From: an uncultured Desulfobacterales bacterium
Lineage (GTDB): Bacteria > Desulfobacterota > Desulfobacteria > Desulfobacterales > JAHEIW01
Length of the DNA stretch: 37,918 nt
Direction: 5' to 3'
Assembly: GCA_947259495.1 (NCBI GenBank)
Contig: CAMYLV010000028.1
Span: 1 to 37,918 of the forward strand
Position numbers and translations under genes: made by a program. The notes under the pieces were generated by a model, which saw only the letters and a program-made list of their open reading frames with translations, did no database searches and was not told the DNA's origin. Positions within the stretch are counted from its first letter, which is position 1; each line of letters starts with the position of its first letter. This document shows, one piece after another, positions 22,066 to 31,050 of the stretch.

Positions 22066-23550
22066 ATGACTAAAAGGGAAATTTTATCACAGAAAATAAC
22101 GGCACTTTTCGTCTACGGACGACCGCCGCTGGTGTTTGCCGGGTTGATCTGCGCCATTGCTGTCATGTGGACGCAAAACCCGATCATGTATACGATCGGC
22201 GTGCTGTTTTTGTTTATTTCAATGAGCTTTGATCTGGTTGATGGCTGGTTTGCTGCGCGTTTTGAGCTACACCCGAACTTGGCGCAACTGGCCGACCGCC
22301 TGATGGACAAACTGGTCTACTCGATCATCTTTCCGCTGCTGGCGGTCGGTGTCATGTGGCGCGTTCACTTCAGTTCGCCGGATCCCACCCGTGGAGAAAT
22401 GCTGCATGCTATTCTGGTGCTGTTTCTGGCAGTAACCGTTCTGGTGCGGGACAATTTTGCGCACTTTATGCGTGGATTCGCCGTCCGCTATGACCAGGAA
22501 CTTGAATACAAAGAGTTTACCCGCTTGCGAACGGTTGTTGCCGCACCGGTGGGCGCTCTGCTTTATGCCTACGCGTTTTACGTGCCCGAAGGGCCGCCTT
22601 CAAAAATATATTTCTGGATATCGGGTTTGGGAAACCTGCCACTGCGGGGGCTGTTTTTTATTGAAATCATCTTTTTGATCATTAATTTCAGCTCTATTGC
22701 CGGCTATGTTCGAAAGTATGGCCGGTTGTGTCTGGACGAACTGTGTCTGGGAAATGAGCAAATGCGGCGGCGTATCCTGGCCTTCTTTCCCAATGTTTTG
22801 ACCCTGATGAATGCCATGATGGGGCTGCTGGCGGTATTTTTTGCGTATCAGTCGCGCATCCGGGAAGCATCTCTGTTCTTGGTCGGTGCGGCCCTGTTTG
22901 ACAAACTCGACGGCGCAGTTGCGCGCAAGCTGGGTTTGACAGAACAGTTAGATGATGAAATACCGCCAGAGACCATCAGTTTCGGAAGTCTGCTCGACGA
23001 CATCTCTGATGCGGTCAGCTTTTGTATCGCACCGGCCTGGATTTTTTACGTAACACTGTCTGGCCATTCGGATCCGGTCATTCAAAAATTGCCGATAGGC
23101 GGGATTGCCTGGCTGTACGCATTGCTGGGAATTGGCCGCCTGATTTATTTCACCCTAGATAAAGCACCGATACCCGGATTTTTCAAAGGCATGCCGACAC
23201 CAGCAGCCGCTTTGCTGGTGATGTCGGGATTGATCATTTTTGGTCAGGCGATAAATGATGGCTCCGACTGGATCCGCTTCTGGGGTATTTTTAGCTTTGG
23301 ATTGGTAATTGTCGCCGCCATACTGATGAATGCGTATCCGGTCCGCTATCTGCATCTGGGTCGTTTCATGAGCCGGCACCCCTGGTTCGCACGCGGCACG
23401 CTGATTGTCATTTGCTCTGTTTTTACACCCTATTATGGTCAAGCCAGTCTGATTTATATGCTGCTTTACACCCTTTCACCCATCGTCACCTGGCGCATTG
23501 ATCCGAATATCGCTGCCCAAGAAACCCGGACCAAACCCGCTTTACCGTAA
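22066..23550 (+). CDS. Two-domain CDP-alcohol phosphatidyltransferase (PgsA-like + PssA-like)
   Basis: 494 residues from ATG 22066; a TTG 13 codons earlier is possible. Two CDP-alcohol phosphatidyltransferase domains are fused. The N-terminal half (about 10-200) has DLVDGWFAAR, then LAQLADRLMDK: the four catalytic Asp are present, but the usual AR and Gly of D-x2-DG-x2-AR...G-x3-D-x3-D are altered. The C-terminal half (about 240-480) opens FPNVLTLMNAMMGLLAVF as in phosphatidylserine synthase and has a canonical DKLDGAVARKLG...GSLLDDISD, with about a 14-residue insertion before the Gly. Each domain should have about six membrane helices. Such enzymes join CDP-diacylglycerol to serine, glycerol phosphate or inositol. 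Usual members are single-domain (about 180-270 residues). Confidence 0.85.
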   Translation: MTKREILSQKITALFVYGRPPLVFAGLICAIAVMWTQNPIMYTIGVLFLFISMSFDLVDGWFAARFELHPNLAQLADRLMDKLVYSIIFPLLAVGVMWRVHFSSPDPTRGEMLHAILVLFLAVTVLVRDNFAHFMRGFAVRYDQELEYKEFTRLRTVVAAPVGALLYAYAFYVPEGPPSKIYFWISGLGNLPLRGLFFIEIIFLIINFSSIAGYVRKYGRLCLDELCLGNEQMRRRILAFFPNVLTLMNAMMGLLAVFFAYQSRIREASLFLVGAALFDKLDGAVARKLGLTEQLDDEIPPETISFGSLLDDISDAVSFCIAPAWIFYVTLSGHSDPVIQKLPIGGIAWLYALLGIGRLIYFTLDKAPIPGFFKGMPTPAAALLVMSGLIIFGQAINDGSDWIRFWGIFSFGLVIVAAILMNAYPVRYLHLGRFMSRHPWFARGTLIVICSVFTPYYGQASLIYMLLYTLSPIVTWRIDPNIAAQETRTKPALP

Positions 23551-23635
23551 TGTCGTGTCCCGGAAATAATTTTCGATCTTTGCCTAAATTGAATGAGGCG
23601 TCGCCCAAGTGGCGTGCGTGATGCAATTTGGATGC

Positions 23636-25111
23636 TCATGGAACGATGACGTCTTTCGTTTCAAAATCAAAAAAGTATCCATCACGCTGCACCACAATCG
23701 GTTCCGGCACAGCCCAGCTGCCCCCCAAAGCGCGATGCAGATTGACACGGTTGGTTAAAATGCTCAAATCCACCTGGGCCAAATTGTCTTCAGCTGTAAA
23801 GCGCGTTTGCTGGGCGTCGAGCACATCCAAATATTCTGTCAATCCTTTAATATAGCGGTTTTGAGCCACCCGCTGGGTAGCGCGGGCCTCCTCTAAAAAA
23901 ACCACCTCGCGCTGTCGGCGCTCAAGCTGTTTTTTGCGGGTCAGCAAAGCACCTTCCACTTCGGCAAAGGCATTTAAAACGGTGTTGGCATAATCCGAAA
24001 CCGCTTGCTGGTATTGGGCTTCAACGCCCCGCTGGCGGGCTTTCAGGCGGTCGGCATCCACCAGGGGTTGCACGACGCCCCTGCCAAAATTCCAGATAAC
24101 ACTATCGCTTTTAAAAAGCCGGTCTTTACCGTCTGCATTCCAGCCATATGTGCCGGTTAGGGTAATTTGCGGAAAGCGGGCAGCTTTCGCCGAACCGATT
24201 TGCTGGTTTAAGGCCTGCAGCCGCAACTCTGCTGCACGAATATCCGGTCGTTTGCGCAGCAGGGTGGACGCCAGACCGGTCGGTACCGGTTTCTGCTGCC
24301 GGTAGTAATCTTGAGGCTGGGGTCGAGCAGGCCGAGTTTCCGGATAACGGCCCAGCAAAATCGCAAGCTGCTGCTGGGTGATTCCCAATAGCTGCTGCAA
24401 TTCGGGAACACGGGTTTGGGCCCCGGCCAGGATTCGCCGTGCCTGTCGAACATCCAACGCAGACGTCAGGCCCCGGCGGTAACGGGTTTCGACAAACTGC
24501 AAACTGCGGCTGAACGCCGCTATGCTCTCAGTGGCAATTTGCAGTCGTCGTTCAAAGGCTTCAATCTGCAAATACAGGTTGGCGGTTTCAGCGACCAGGG
24601 TCTGGGCAACCGTCCGGCGGTTTTCTTCGTCAACCAGGATATCATTCCAGGCCGCTTTGGAGGCTTTGGCCAGCCGGCTCCACAGATCGATTTCGAAGAG
24701 CGCCAGGAAACTCACCTGGTGGGTGGTAATCGTCTGACCGCGTCCGACGTTGACGCCGCCGAAGCGACGTTGATCCCAGTCATAATCAAAATTTACCTGG
24801 GGCCAGCGGTCGGCACTGACCTGCACGTACTGAGCCCGGGCTTCCAGAATCCGGGCAGCGGCCTGTTCCAGATCCCAGTTACGCAACAGTACCTCCTCAA
24901 CCAGCCGGTTGAGTTCAGGATCATTGAAATCCTGCCACCAGCGATCGGTAATCACCGCATCGGCGGTTGGTTGCATCGAATCGCTCTGATAAAATTCCGG
25001 GATGTCGATATCGACATCGGGGCGCTGATAATTCGGGCCCAAATTAATACATCCGATCAGCCCTGTAAGCATAATGCCAACCGTGCTGATCAGAAGATAT
25101 CGCTGCATCAT
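23636..25111 (-). CDS. NodT-type outer-membrane efflux lipoprotein (TolC superfamily)
   Basis: 491 residues with AAGGAG before two adjacent ATG codons. Lipoprotein signal with lipobox TGLIGC, then the NodT hallmark LGPNYQRPDVDIP. The protein contains the two outer-membrane-efflux repeats expected of TolC-like factors (NLYLQIEAFERRLQIA... and AFAEVEGALL), long amphipathic helices and the RKRPDIRAAE-type sequence. It forms a trimeric channel that completes an RND or ABC efflux pump. No membrane-fusion protein or pump gene is adjacent, and both neighbours are on the opposite strand, so the partner must be elsewhere. A sigma-70-like promoter lies upstream (25178-25204). Confidence 0.9.
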   Translation of the reverse strand: MMQRYLLISTVGIMLTGLIGCINLGPNYQRPDVDIDIPEFYQSDSMQPTADAVITDRWWQDFNDPELNRLVEEVLLRNWDLEQAAARILEARAQYVQVSADRWPQVNFDYDWDQRRFGGVNVGRGQTITTHQVSFLALFEIDLWSRLAKASKAAWNDILVDEENRRTVAQTLVAETANLYLQIEAFERRLQIATESIAAFSRSLQFVETRYRRGLTSALDVRQARRILAGAQTRVPELQQLLGITQQQLAILLGRYPETRPARPQPQDYYRQQKPVPTGLASTLLRKRPDIRAAELRLQALNQQIGSAKAARFPQITLTGTYGWNADGKDRLFKSDSVIWNFGRGVVQPLVDADRLKARQRGVEAQYQQAVSDYANTVLNAFAEVEGALLTRKKQLERRQREVVFLEEARATQRVAQNRYIKGLTEYLDVLDAQQTRFTAEDNLAQVDLSILTNRVNLHRALGGSWAVPEPIVVQRDGYFFDFETKDVIVP

Positions 25112-25177
25112 GGCTCTGTCTCCTTTGGCTTGGTATCCAATTCATTGAAATTATTTAATTATCAACATCATAAGGGT

Positions 25178-25204
25178 TGTATAAAACCTCTTTTTTAAAG
25201 TCAA
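25178..25204 (-). promoter_or_regulatory. Candidate sigma-70 promoter for the efflux lipoprotein gene
   Basis: On the minus strand, TTGACT (25199-25204) and TATACA (25178-25183) with a 15-base spacer, slightly short of the ideal 17. It lies about 67 bases upstream of the start codon. Confidence 0.4.
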
Positions 25205-25510
25205 GCCCGACATTGGGTTTGCCCTTGAACAGATGGCCCGCTAAAGCCCAATCTGTTATCTATCTTATTGAAATAAATAGAACTTTATAAAATGATCGTT
25301 TCTGATGGCCAGACGGTATCAACCGAAGGCATCAGAAGCTGTCAAACCAATATGTTTCACAGATTCGTCAAATTTTATCGTCACAGAACATAAGCCTTGC
25401 AAGTCGATTGAAATTAAAGTAATAAAAAAAACACGTCAGGGCTCCGCCCCGAGAGGCAACAGTTAGGCCTCGAAAATGCGGGCAGCCGCTTAGAAAGCCC
25501 TTCCGGAAAT

Positions 25511-25560
25511 CCCGGCCTTTTGATTTTGGCGCTAACGCCAAGAGACCGGGCATTGTTTTT
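25511..25560 (+). terminator. Terminator-like compound hairpin
   Basis: Outer CCCGG (25511-25515) and CCGGG (25546-25550) enclose a perfect TTGGCG-CTAA-CGCCAA stem (25526-25541), followed within a few bases by six T (25555-25561). It has no plus-strand gene in front, so it may end a short RNA transcribed from the GC-rich stretch at 25430-25510 or protect against read-through. Confidence 0.4.
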
Positions 25561-25736
25561 TACCAGCCTTCGGGTGACCGGATATTTGGACGATGAATTC
25601 CATCATCAGGTTACAGGCCTGCTTGGGCATGAACCGAATATTGGGCCACAACAATCCTTCCCAATGGAAAACTGTTAGGATACCGGCTCATCATTACAGG
25701 AATAAATTAAATCGACTGGAAGTTGAAACTTAATCG

Positions 25737-28700
25737 ATGGTTGCAGCATTAAAATCTTTGGGAATCTGTCTGGGGGCATCAACCGTATCGATCGCCCAGT
25801 TAAAACAGGCGTCGGTCCCTTTCGGGAGCAAGGATGCACCGCAGCGCCCCAAACCGATGTTGATCGAATCCGCCCTTTATCCCCACGAAGGTGATCCCAA
25901 ACGTACGCTGCTAAAAGCCTTTGAACAGCTGGATTTGAGCTCATTTGACCGAATCGCTGCCACCGGTCGCAAATTTCGCAAATTTGTAAATCTGACATCT
26001 ATATCCGAGCCCGAAGCCGTCGAATATGCGTATCAATTCGTTAAACCACCGGATGTTAACTGCCCGGCGGTAATTTCCGCCGGCGGCGAGACTTTTATGG
26101 TCTATGTTTTGGATCGCTCCGGGCGCATTGCCAACGTCATCACCGGTAACAAATGTGCCTCCGGCACCGGCGAATTCTTTTTGCAGCAACTCCGGCGCAT
26201 GGATGTTTCACTGGATGAAGCCGCTCAGTGGGCGTCCATTGAATCACCGCACCATGTTTCAGGTCGCTGTTCGGTATTCTGCAAATCGGATTGCACCCAT
26301 GCCACCAATAAAGGCATTCCAAAATCCCAGGTTACCGCCGGATTATGTAAAATGATGGCCAGCAAGATTCTGGAGCTTTTAAAAAAGGTGGAGCGGCGCA
26401 ATTTATTGCTCACCGGCGGCACCGCCAGCAACCGCATGATGGTCGATTACCTGAAACAGGATATCCCGGGACTGATCGTGCCGGATGAAGCCTCTTATTT
26501 TGAAGCCCTGGGAGCCGCACTATGGGCGCTGGAGCATGAAACCGCAGCGTTGCAGGGCGTGGCAAAGTTGTTCCATTCAGAAGTCAACTCATTCGACACG
26601 TTGCCGCCGCTGAATGATTTCGCCGCTGAGGTCGAATTTAAAACCATTGAAAAAGGAGACGTCAACCCCGGAGACACCTGCATATTAGGCCTGGACGTCG
26701 GTTCCACCACAACCAAAGCGGTGCTATTGCGTAATTCAGATGATGCCATGTTGGCCTCGGTTTACCTGCGCACCAATGGTGACCCGGTCGGTGCTTCCCG
26801 GCTCTGCTATCAATCCATTTTAGAGCAAATCCAGACCCGGATGGACCCGGCGCAACTATCGATTATCGGCCTCGGTGTCTGCGGCTCCGGCCGCCAGATT
26901 GCCGGTTTACACGCCCTTACCGATGGCGTCATCAACGAAATCATCGCCCATGCAACGGCGGCCGTGTACTTCGACCCCAAAGTGGACACCATTTTTGAAA
27001 TCGGCGGTCAGGACGCCAAGTACACCTACATCACCAATAGCGTGCCGTCCGATTATGCGATGAACGAAGCCTGTTCGGCCGGCACCGGTTCATTTTTGGA
27101 GGAATCGGCCTATGAAACCCTTGGGGTTGAAATGGAAAAAATCGCCGGTGTGGCCCTGAAAGGAATGCATCCGCCAAATTTTAACGACCAGTGCGCCGCG
27201 TTTATTGCCTCCGATATAAAAAACGCCATTCATGAAGGGGTGCGACACGAAGACATTGTTGCCGGGCTAGTCTACTCCATCTGTATGAATTATTCAAACC
27301 GGGTCAAGGGCAATCGGCCGGTGGGTGAAAAAGTGTTTATGCAGGGCGGCGTCTGTTACAACACAGCTGTTCCGCTGGCTATGGCCTCCCTGATTGGCAA
27401 ACCCATCGTGGTTCCCCCGGAACCCGGACTCATGGGGGCATATGGTGTTGCGCTGGCCGTCAAAAATCGAATTGATACCGGACTGATGTCCGCTGCCCAA
27501 TTTGATCTGGCAACGCTGGCGAACCGCGAGGTCACCTACGAAAAACCATTTGTCTGCAAAGGCGGCAAAGAAAAATGCGACCGCCGCTGTGAAATTGCCA
27601 TGATTCAGGTCGAGGGCAAAAAATATCCTTTTGGCGGGGCCTGCAATCGCTATTATAACCTGCGCCACAACGTGAAATATGATGTCGCCAAACTGGATCT
27701 GGTTCAAATTCGCCAGCAGCTTATATTTGAAAAATACGGCGCGCGCACGCCGGCCGATTTGGGCCGCAAACAACGGGGGACCATCGGTTTTAACCGCAGC
27801 TTTTTGATCAATAGCTACTATCCACTGTATTCTAATTTTTTCGCTGAGCTGGGCTATGCAGTTATTTTACCACCGGAGCCTTCCCAGGAAGGCATTGACC
27901 AGCGCAACGCGCCTTTTTGCTATCCGGTTGAGCTGGCCCACGGATTTTTCTATTCACTTATTGAAACCCGACCGCCACCCGATTTTATTTTTCTGCCGCA
28001 TTTCAAAGCCGTACCCGATGAAAAAAACGGCACGCGAGATTCTCAATCTCAGGTGTGTCCCCTGGTTCAGGGGGAAACGTTTTATCTGCAAACCACCTTC
28101 CGCAAAAAATTGGGGCTGCTTGCCAAAACGGGCACAAAGCTGTTAACCCCCCTGATCGATCTTTCCGAAGGCATCGCAGAAGCCAGGAAACCCTTGCTAA
28201 CGTCTGCCCTGCAAATGGGCATCAAACGCAAAAAGGCCAAAGCTGCCTTTGAGGCCGCCTTGCAAAAACAAATGGATTGTATGGCGGAGATGCAGGCCAT
28301 CGGTCAAAGGGCCCTGACCGAACTGGAAGCGGATCCGCAAAAATTCGCGGTGGTTATTTTCTCCCGTCCTTATAATGGTTACGCGGACGAGGCCCATATG
28401 GGCATCCCTCACAAATTCGCATCCAGAGGTATTCTGGTGATACCGCTGGATTTTCTCAAATTCAGCGCAGAGCGTTCCAAGCGTCATATGTACTGGGGCA
28501 TGGGGAAACTAATGATGAAGGCGGGTCGGCTGGTCAAAGGCCACCCCCAACTGTTCGGCACCTATATCACCAATTTTTCCTGCGGACCGGATTCATTTGT
28601 GGTCGGATATTTCAGAGAAATTATGGGCCGCAAACCATCACTGACCCTGGAACTCGACAGCCACACGGCCGACGCAGGGCTGGAAACCCGCGTCGAAGCA

Positions 28701-30137
28701 TTTTTGGATATCGTGCAGGCCTACCGGCAGCTGGTTGCCCAGAAAAAAATCAGCCAGCCGCAGCAAATATTTCAACCGGCCAAAATCACCTATCAAAACG
28801 GAATGGCCAAAGTGCTGACCTCTTCGGGTGAAGCTCTGCCGATGACCGATCCGCGTGTTACGGTACTGCTGCCGTCCATGGGCAAATTGCTCTCCGAAGC
28901 ATTTGCTGCCGCGGTCAGAGGTTCGGGGTTTAATGCCAAAGCCCATCCGCCCGCCGATGAAGCCGTGTTGAAACTGGGTCGTGCCAACACCTCCTGCAAA
29001 GAATGCCTGCCCCTGATTCTGACCACCGGAACGTTGCTCAGTTATGTCAATAACGGTAAGCGCGACGACGAGGTTCTGGTTTATTTCTTTGCCACCGGCT
29101 CAGGACCCTGCCGCTTCGGGCAATATTATATTTTTATGGAGGATCTCATCAAACGGCTTCAAATCCCGGATGTGGCTTTGTTTACGCTTTCTGCCGAAAA
29201 CTCCTACATCGGAATGGATAAAGATTTTGACACCCGGGCCTGGTGGGCAGTTGTTGTTGCCGACGTCATGGAAGATATTCGATCGATGATTCTGGCCAAT
29301 GCCGTTGACCCACAAAACGCATTGGAGATATTTGCGGCGGTGTGGCCGCCAATTTTAACCGCGCTGGAAACCGGAGCATTTTCCGGGCTTGAACGGCAAT
29401 TGATACGCACTGCAAGGCATCTGGGCCACATTCCCATGAAGCGACCGCTAGAAACGGTCCCGACAATCACCCTCTCTGGAGAAATATTTGTGCGCCGGGA
29501 TGCGCTTTCGCGTCAATATATCACCGAACGTCTGGCTGAAAAAGGGTTTGCCACCACTTGTTCACCGGTTGCAGAGTGGGTTTTATATTGCAACTACATG
29601 GTCGATCAAGGGCTGCAATGCTCCGAATCCATGAAGATGATGGAAAAGCTAAAATTTAAGATCCGTAGCAAATTTCAGGCCCGTTATGAAAAACGAATCA
29701 AATCGATTCTTTCCGAATCGGGTATAGTGCACGCCGAGCCTCTCGATATCGACACCTTCATCAATAATTCCTCGGCCTACATATCCAAAAACCTTCCGGG
29801 TGAAGCGGTACTGACTGTCGGCGGCTCTTTGACCGAGATCGTTTCCCAATCCTGCGGCGTCATCGCCATCGGCCCGTTTGGGTGCATGCCCAACCGGTTG
29901 TCGGAATCCATTTTAAACGAAGCCATGACCGCTAAAGAAAAGCTGGCAACAGAGCCGGCAAACCAGCAACTGAAAGCCGTTCTGACCGACATCGAGCAAC
30001 TTCCGTTTCTGGCAATTGAAAGCGATGGCTCCCCTTTTCCGCAACTCATTGATGCGAAGCTGGAAACGTTTTGTTTACGGGCCGAAAGGTTGCACCAGCG
30101 CATCATGAAATACCCGAAACAGTCCGGTCCGCATTAA
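25737..30137 (+). CDS. Giant acyl-CoA dehydratase activase-like protein (BadF/BadG/BcrA/HgdC family)
   Basis: 1466 residues. Two BadF/BadG-type ATPase domains in tandem: the first about 5-265 (NKCASGTGEFF, then GRCSVFCKSD, the cysteines that hold the bridging [4Fe-4S]), the second about 315-590 (LGLDVGSTTTKAVLL phosphate loop, EIGGQDAKYTYI, NEACSAGTGSFLEES, DQCAAFIASDI). A Cys-rich link (about 605-640) follows, then a DUF2229-type segment (GFNRSFLINSYYPLYSNFF) and a C-terminal region related to the dehydratase alpha/beta subunits (TSCKECLPLILTTG). Activases of this class use ATP to push low-potential electrons into 2-hydroxyacyl-CoA dehydratases or benzoyl-CoA reductase. Giant single-chain forms of this size occur in many anaerobes, but their reaction is not established to my knowledge. 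No separate dehydratase subunit gene is adjacent. Confidence 0.9.
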   Translation: MVAALKSLGICLGASTVSIAQLKQASVPFGSKDAPQRPKPMLIESALYPHEGDPKRTLLKAFEQLDLSSFDRIAATGRKFRKFVNLTSISEPEAVEYAYQFVKPPDVNCPAVISAGGETFMVYVLDRSGRIANVITGNKCASGTGEFFLQQLRRMDVSLDEAAQWASIESPHHVSGRCSVFCKSDCTHATNKGIPKSQVTAGLCKMMASKILELLKKVERRNLLLTGGTASNRMMVDYLKQDIPGLIVPDEASYFEALGAALWALEHETAALQGVAKLFHSEVNSFDTLPPLNDFAAEVEFKTIEKGDVNPGDTCILGLDVGSTTTKAVLLRNSDDAMLASVYLRTNGDPVGASRLCYQSILEQIQTRMDPAQLSIIGLGVCGSGRQIAGLHALTDGVINEIIAHATAAVYFDPKVDTIFEIGGQDAKYTYITNSVPSDYAMNEACSAGTGSFLEESAYETLGVEMEKIAGVALKGMHPPNFNDQCAAFIASDIKNAIHEGVRHEDIVAGLVYSICMNYSNRVKGNRPVGEKVFMQGGVCYNTAVPLAMASLIGKPIVVPPEPGLMGAYGVALAVKNRIDTGLMSAAQFDLATLANREVTYEKPFVCKGGKEKCDRRCEIAMIQVEGKKYPFGGACNRYYNLRHNVKYDVAKLDLVQIRQQLIFEKYGARTPADLGRKQRGTIGFNRSFLINSYYPLYSNFFAELGYAVILPPEPSQEGIDQRNAPFCYPVELAHGFFYSLIETRPPPDFIFLPHFKAVPDEKNGTRDSQSQVCPLVQGETFYLQTTFRKKLGLLAKTGTKLLTPLIDLSEGIAEARKPLLTSALQMGIKRKKAKAAFEAALQKQMDCMAEMQAIGQRALTELEADPQKFAVVIFSRPYNGYADEAHMGIPHKFASRGILVIPLDFLKFSAERSKRHMYWGMGKLMMKAGRLVKGHPQLFGTYITNFSCGPDSFVVGYFREIMGRKPSLTLELDSHTADAGLETRVEAFLDIVQAYRQLVAQKKISQPQQIFQPAKITYQNGMAKVLTSSGEALPMTDPRVTVLLPSMGKLLSEAFAAAVRGSGFNAKAHPPADEAVLKLGRANTSCKECLPLILTTGTLLSYVNNGKRDDEVLVYFFATGSGPCRFGQYYIFMEDLIKRLQIPDVALFTLSAENSYIGMDKDFDTRAWWAVVVADVMEDIRSMILANAVDPQNALEIFAAVWPPILTALETGAFSGLERQLIRTARHLGHIPMKRPLETVPTITLSGEIFVRRDALSRQYITERLAEKGFATTCSPVAEWVLYCNYMVDQGLQCSESMKMMEKLKFKIRSKFQARYEKRIKSILSESGIVHAEPLDIDTFINNSSAYISKNLPGEAVLTVGGSLTEIVSQSCGVIAIGPFGCMPNRLSESILNEAMTAKEKLATEPANQQLKAVLTDIEQLPFLAIESDGSPFPQLIDAKLETFCLRAERLHQRIMKYPKQSGPH

Positions 30138-30146
30138 GGTATCACC

Positions 30147-30208
30147 TGAATTTTGCACGCATCCTCCAGAGGCGGACAAGTCGGAGGCTTTCATATAAAG
30201 CAAGGATA
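30147..30208 (+). repeat. Degenerate copy of the 1052-1138 element
   Basis: Shares TGAATTTTGCACG with 1037-1048 and GTCGGAGGCTTTCATA plus GCAAGG with 1050-1072. The right half of the hairpin is missing, so this looks like a decayed or truncated copy. It lies between the activase and the nitroreductase. Confidence 0.45.
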
Positions 30209-30215
30209 GGAACCT

Positions 30216-30917
30216 ATGCGCCCGGCCTATATTGGGGTGGTGGCCCAGGTGACAGTCGCCCTGTGGCTGACCGTAAATCCTGTTGCACCCGGGAGATGTG
30301 AATCGATGTCGCCGGTAATCCCGAGTCAGAAGATTCAGTTGCCTGAACCGCGTTCCGATGGAGACATCTCGGTCGAACAGGCGCTGCAGGCAAGACGATC
30401 GGTGCGCTCTTATAAAAATGACCCCCTGGACCTTGCCGAGATTTCCCAGATCGTATGGTCCGCCCAGGGTATTACCCGTCCGCGTGGATTCCGAACGGCA
30501 CCTTCTGCCGGAGCCCTTTACCCGCTAAAACTCTATGTCATAGCCGGTCGAATCAAAGACCTCCCCTCGGCTATTTATAAATACAGCCCCGGCAAGCATG
30601 CACTGATCAAAATCATCTCCGGCGACAAGCGGTCCGAGCTCAGCCGTGCCGCCCTGCGCCAAGGGGCCATCAGAAAAGCACCCGCGGTTTTGTTGTTTTG
30701 CGCAGTGTATGAACGGACGACCGCCAAATACGGTCAGCGCGGTATCCGCTATGTTCACATGGAGGTGGGCCATGCGGCTCAAAACGTGTGTTTGCAGGCG
30801 ATTGCCTTAGGGCTCCAGACAGCGGTAATCGGAGCCTTTCGGGATGACGCGGTCAAAGAGATCGCTCATCTGCCCGCAGATGAGCAGCCCCTGTATTTTG
30901 TGCCGGTCGGGCGGTAG
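30216..30917 (+). CDS. SagB-type nitroreductase family protein
   Basis: 233 residues. FMN-dependent nitroreductase fold of the SagB/ThcOx-like subgroup: ISVEQALQARRSVRSYKNDP, IVWSAQGITRPRGFRTAPSA with GALYPL, AVYERTTAKYGQRGIRYVHM, then EVGHAAQNVCLQA and VIGAFRDDAVKE. All are strongly conserved in this family, which probably oxidises or reduces small molecules with bound FMN. The N-terminus is hydrophobic (about 5-22) and may be a signal or anchor. The start has AGGAACC close upstream. No YcaO cyclodehydratase or peptide precursor is near, so a bacteriocin role is not supported. It sits 78 bp after the activase in the same direction. Confidence 0.9.
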   Translation: MRPAYIGVVAQVTVALWLTVNPVAPGRCESMSPVIPSQKIQLPEPRSDGDISVEQALQARRSVRSYKNDPLDLAEISQIVWSAQGITRPRGFRTAPSAGALYPLKLYVIAGRIKDLPSAIYKYSPGKHALIKIISGDKRSELSRAALRQGAIRKAPAVLLFCAVYERTTAKYGQRGIRYVHMEVGHAAQNVCLQAIALGLQTAVIGAFRDDAVKEIAHLPADEQPLYFVPVGR

Positions 30918-30990
30918 CTCATACCATGGCCTTAAAGTCAGCGAATTTTAATGCTTTTGAAGGAGATAGCATATTCATTTAAAATTTTGG

Positions 30991-31006
30991 TTTCAGGTTC
31001 CTGAAA
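30991..31006. promoter_or_regulatory. Palindrome upstream of the MFS gene
   Basis: TTTCAGG and CCTGAAA, 7-base arms with a 2-base centre, 45 bases before the start codon. The size suits a dimeric repressor site. The regulator is unknown. Confidence 0.3.
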
Positions 31007-31050
31007 ACTGACACCCGACTCCTGCTGGTGCCGCAAACGGAGACGCTGTT

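Larger units (their letters stand above)
25112..25736. other. Intergenic region, 625 bp
   Basis: Divergent spacer between the NodT-type gene and the giant activase gene. It contains a likely promoter for the former near 25178-25204. Around 25430-25560 there is a GC-rich stretch with several short hairpins, ending in a terminator-like stem (25511-25560). No supported protein frame was found; a 61-codon minus-strand frame in the hairpin region has no family features. Confidence 0.5.

Noticed and set aside
24416-25198. 260-codon plus-strand frame antisense to the NodT-type gene
   Set aside because: It is the mirror of a clearly recognised lipoprotein gene; its translation has no family signature.
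25368-25553. 61-codon minus-strand frame in the hairpin-rich spacer
   Set aside because: It crosses terminator-like stems and shows no protein features.
27294-27773. 159-codon minus-strand frame inside the giant activase gene
   Set aside because: Shadow of a strongly conserved coding region on the other strand; no ribosome site.
30216-30917. Bacteriocin (SagB) biosynthesis cluster
   Set aside because: No YcaO cyclodehydratase, precursor peptide or exporter nearby.
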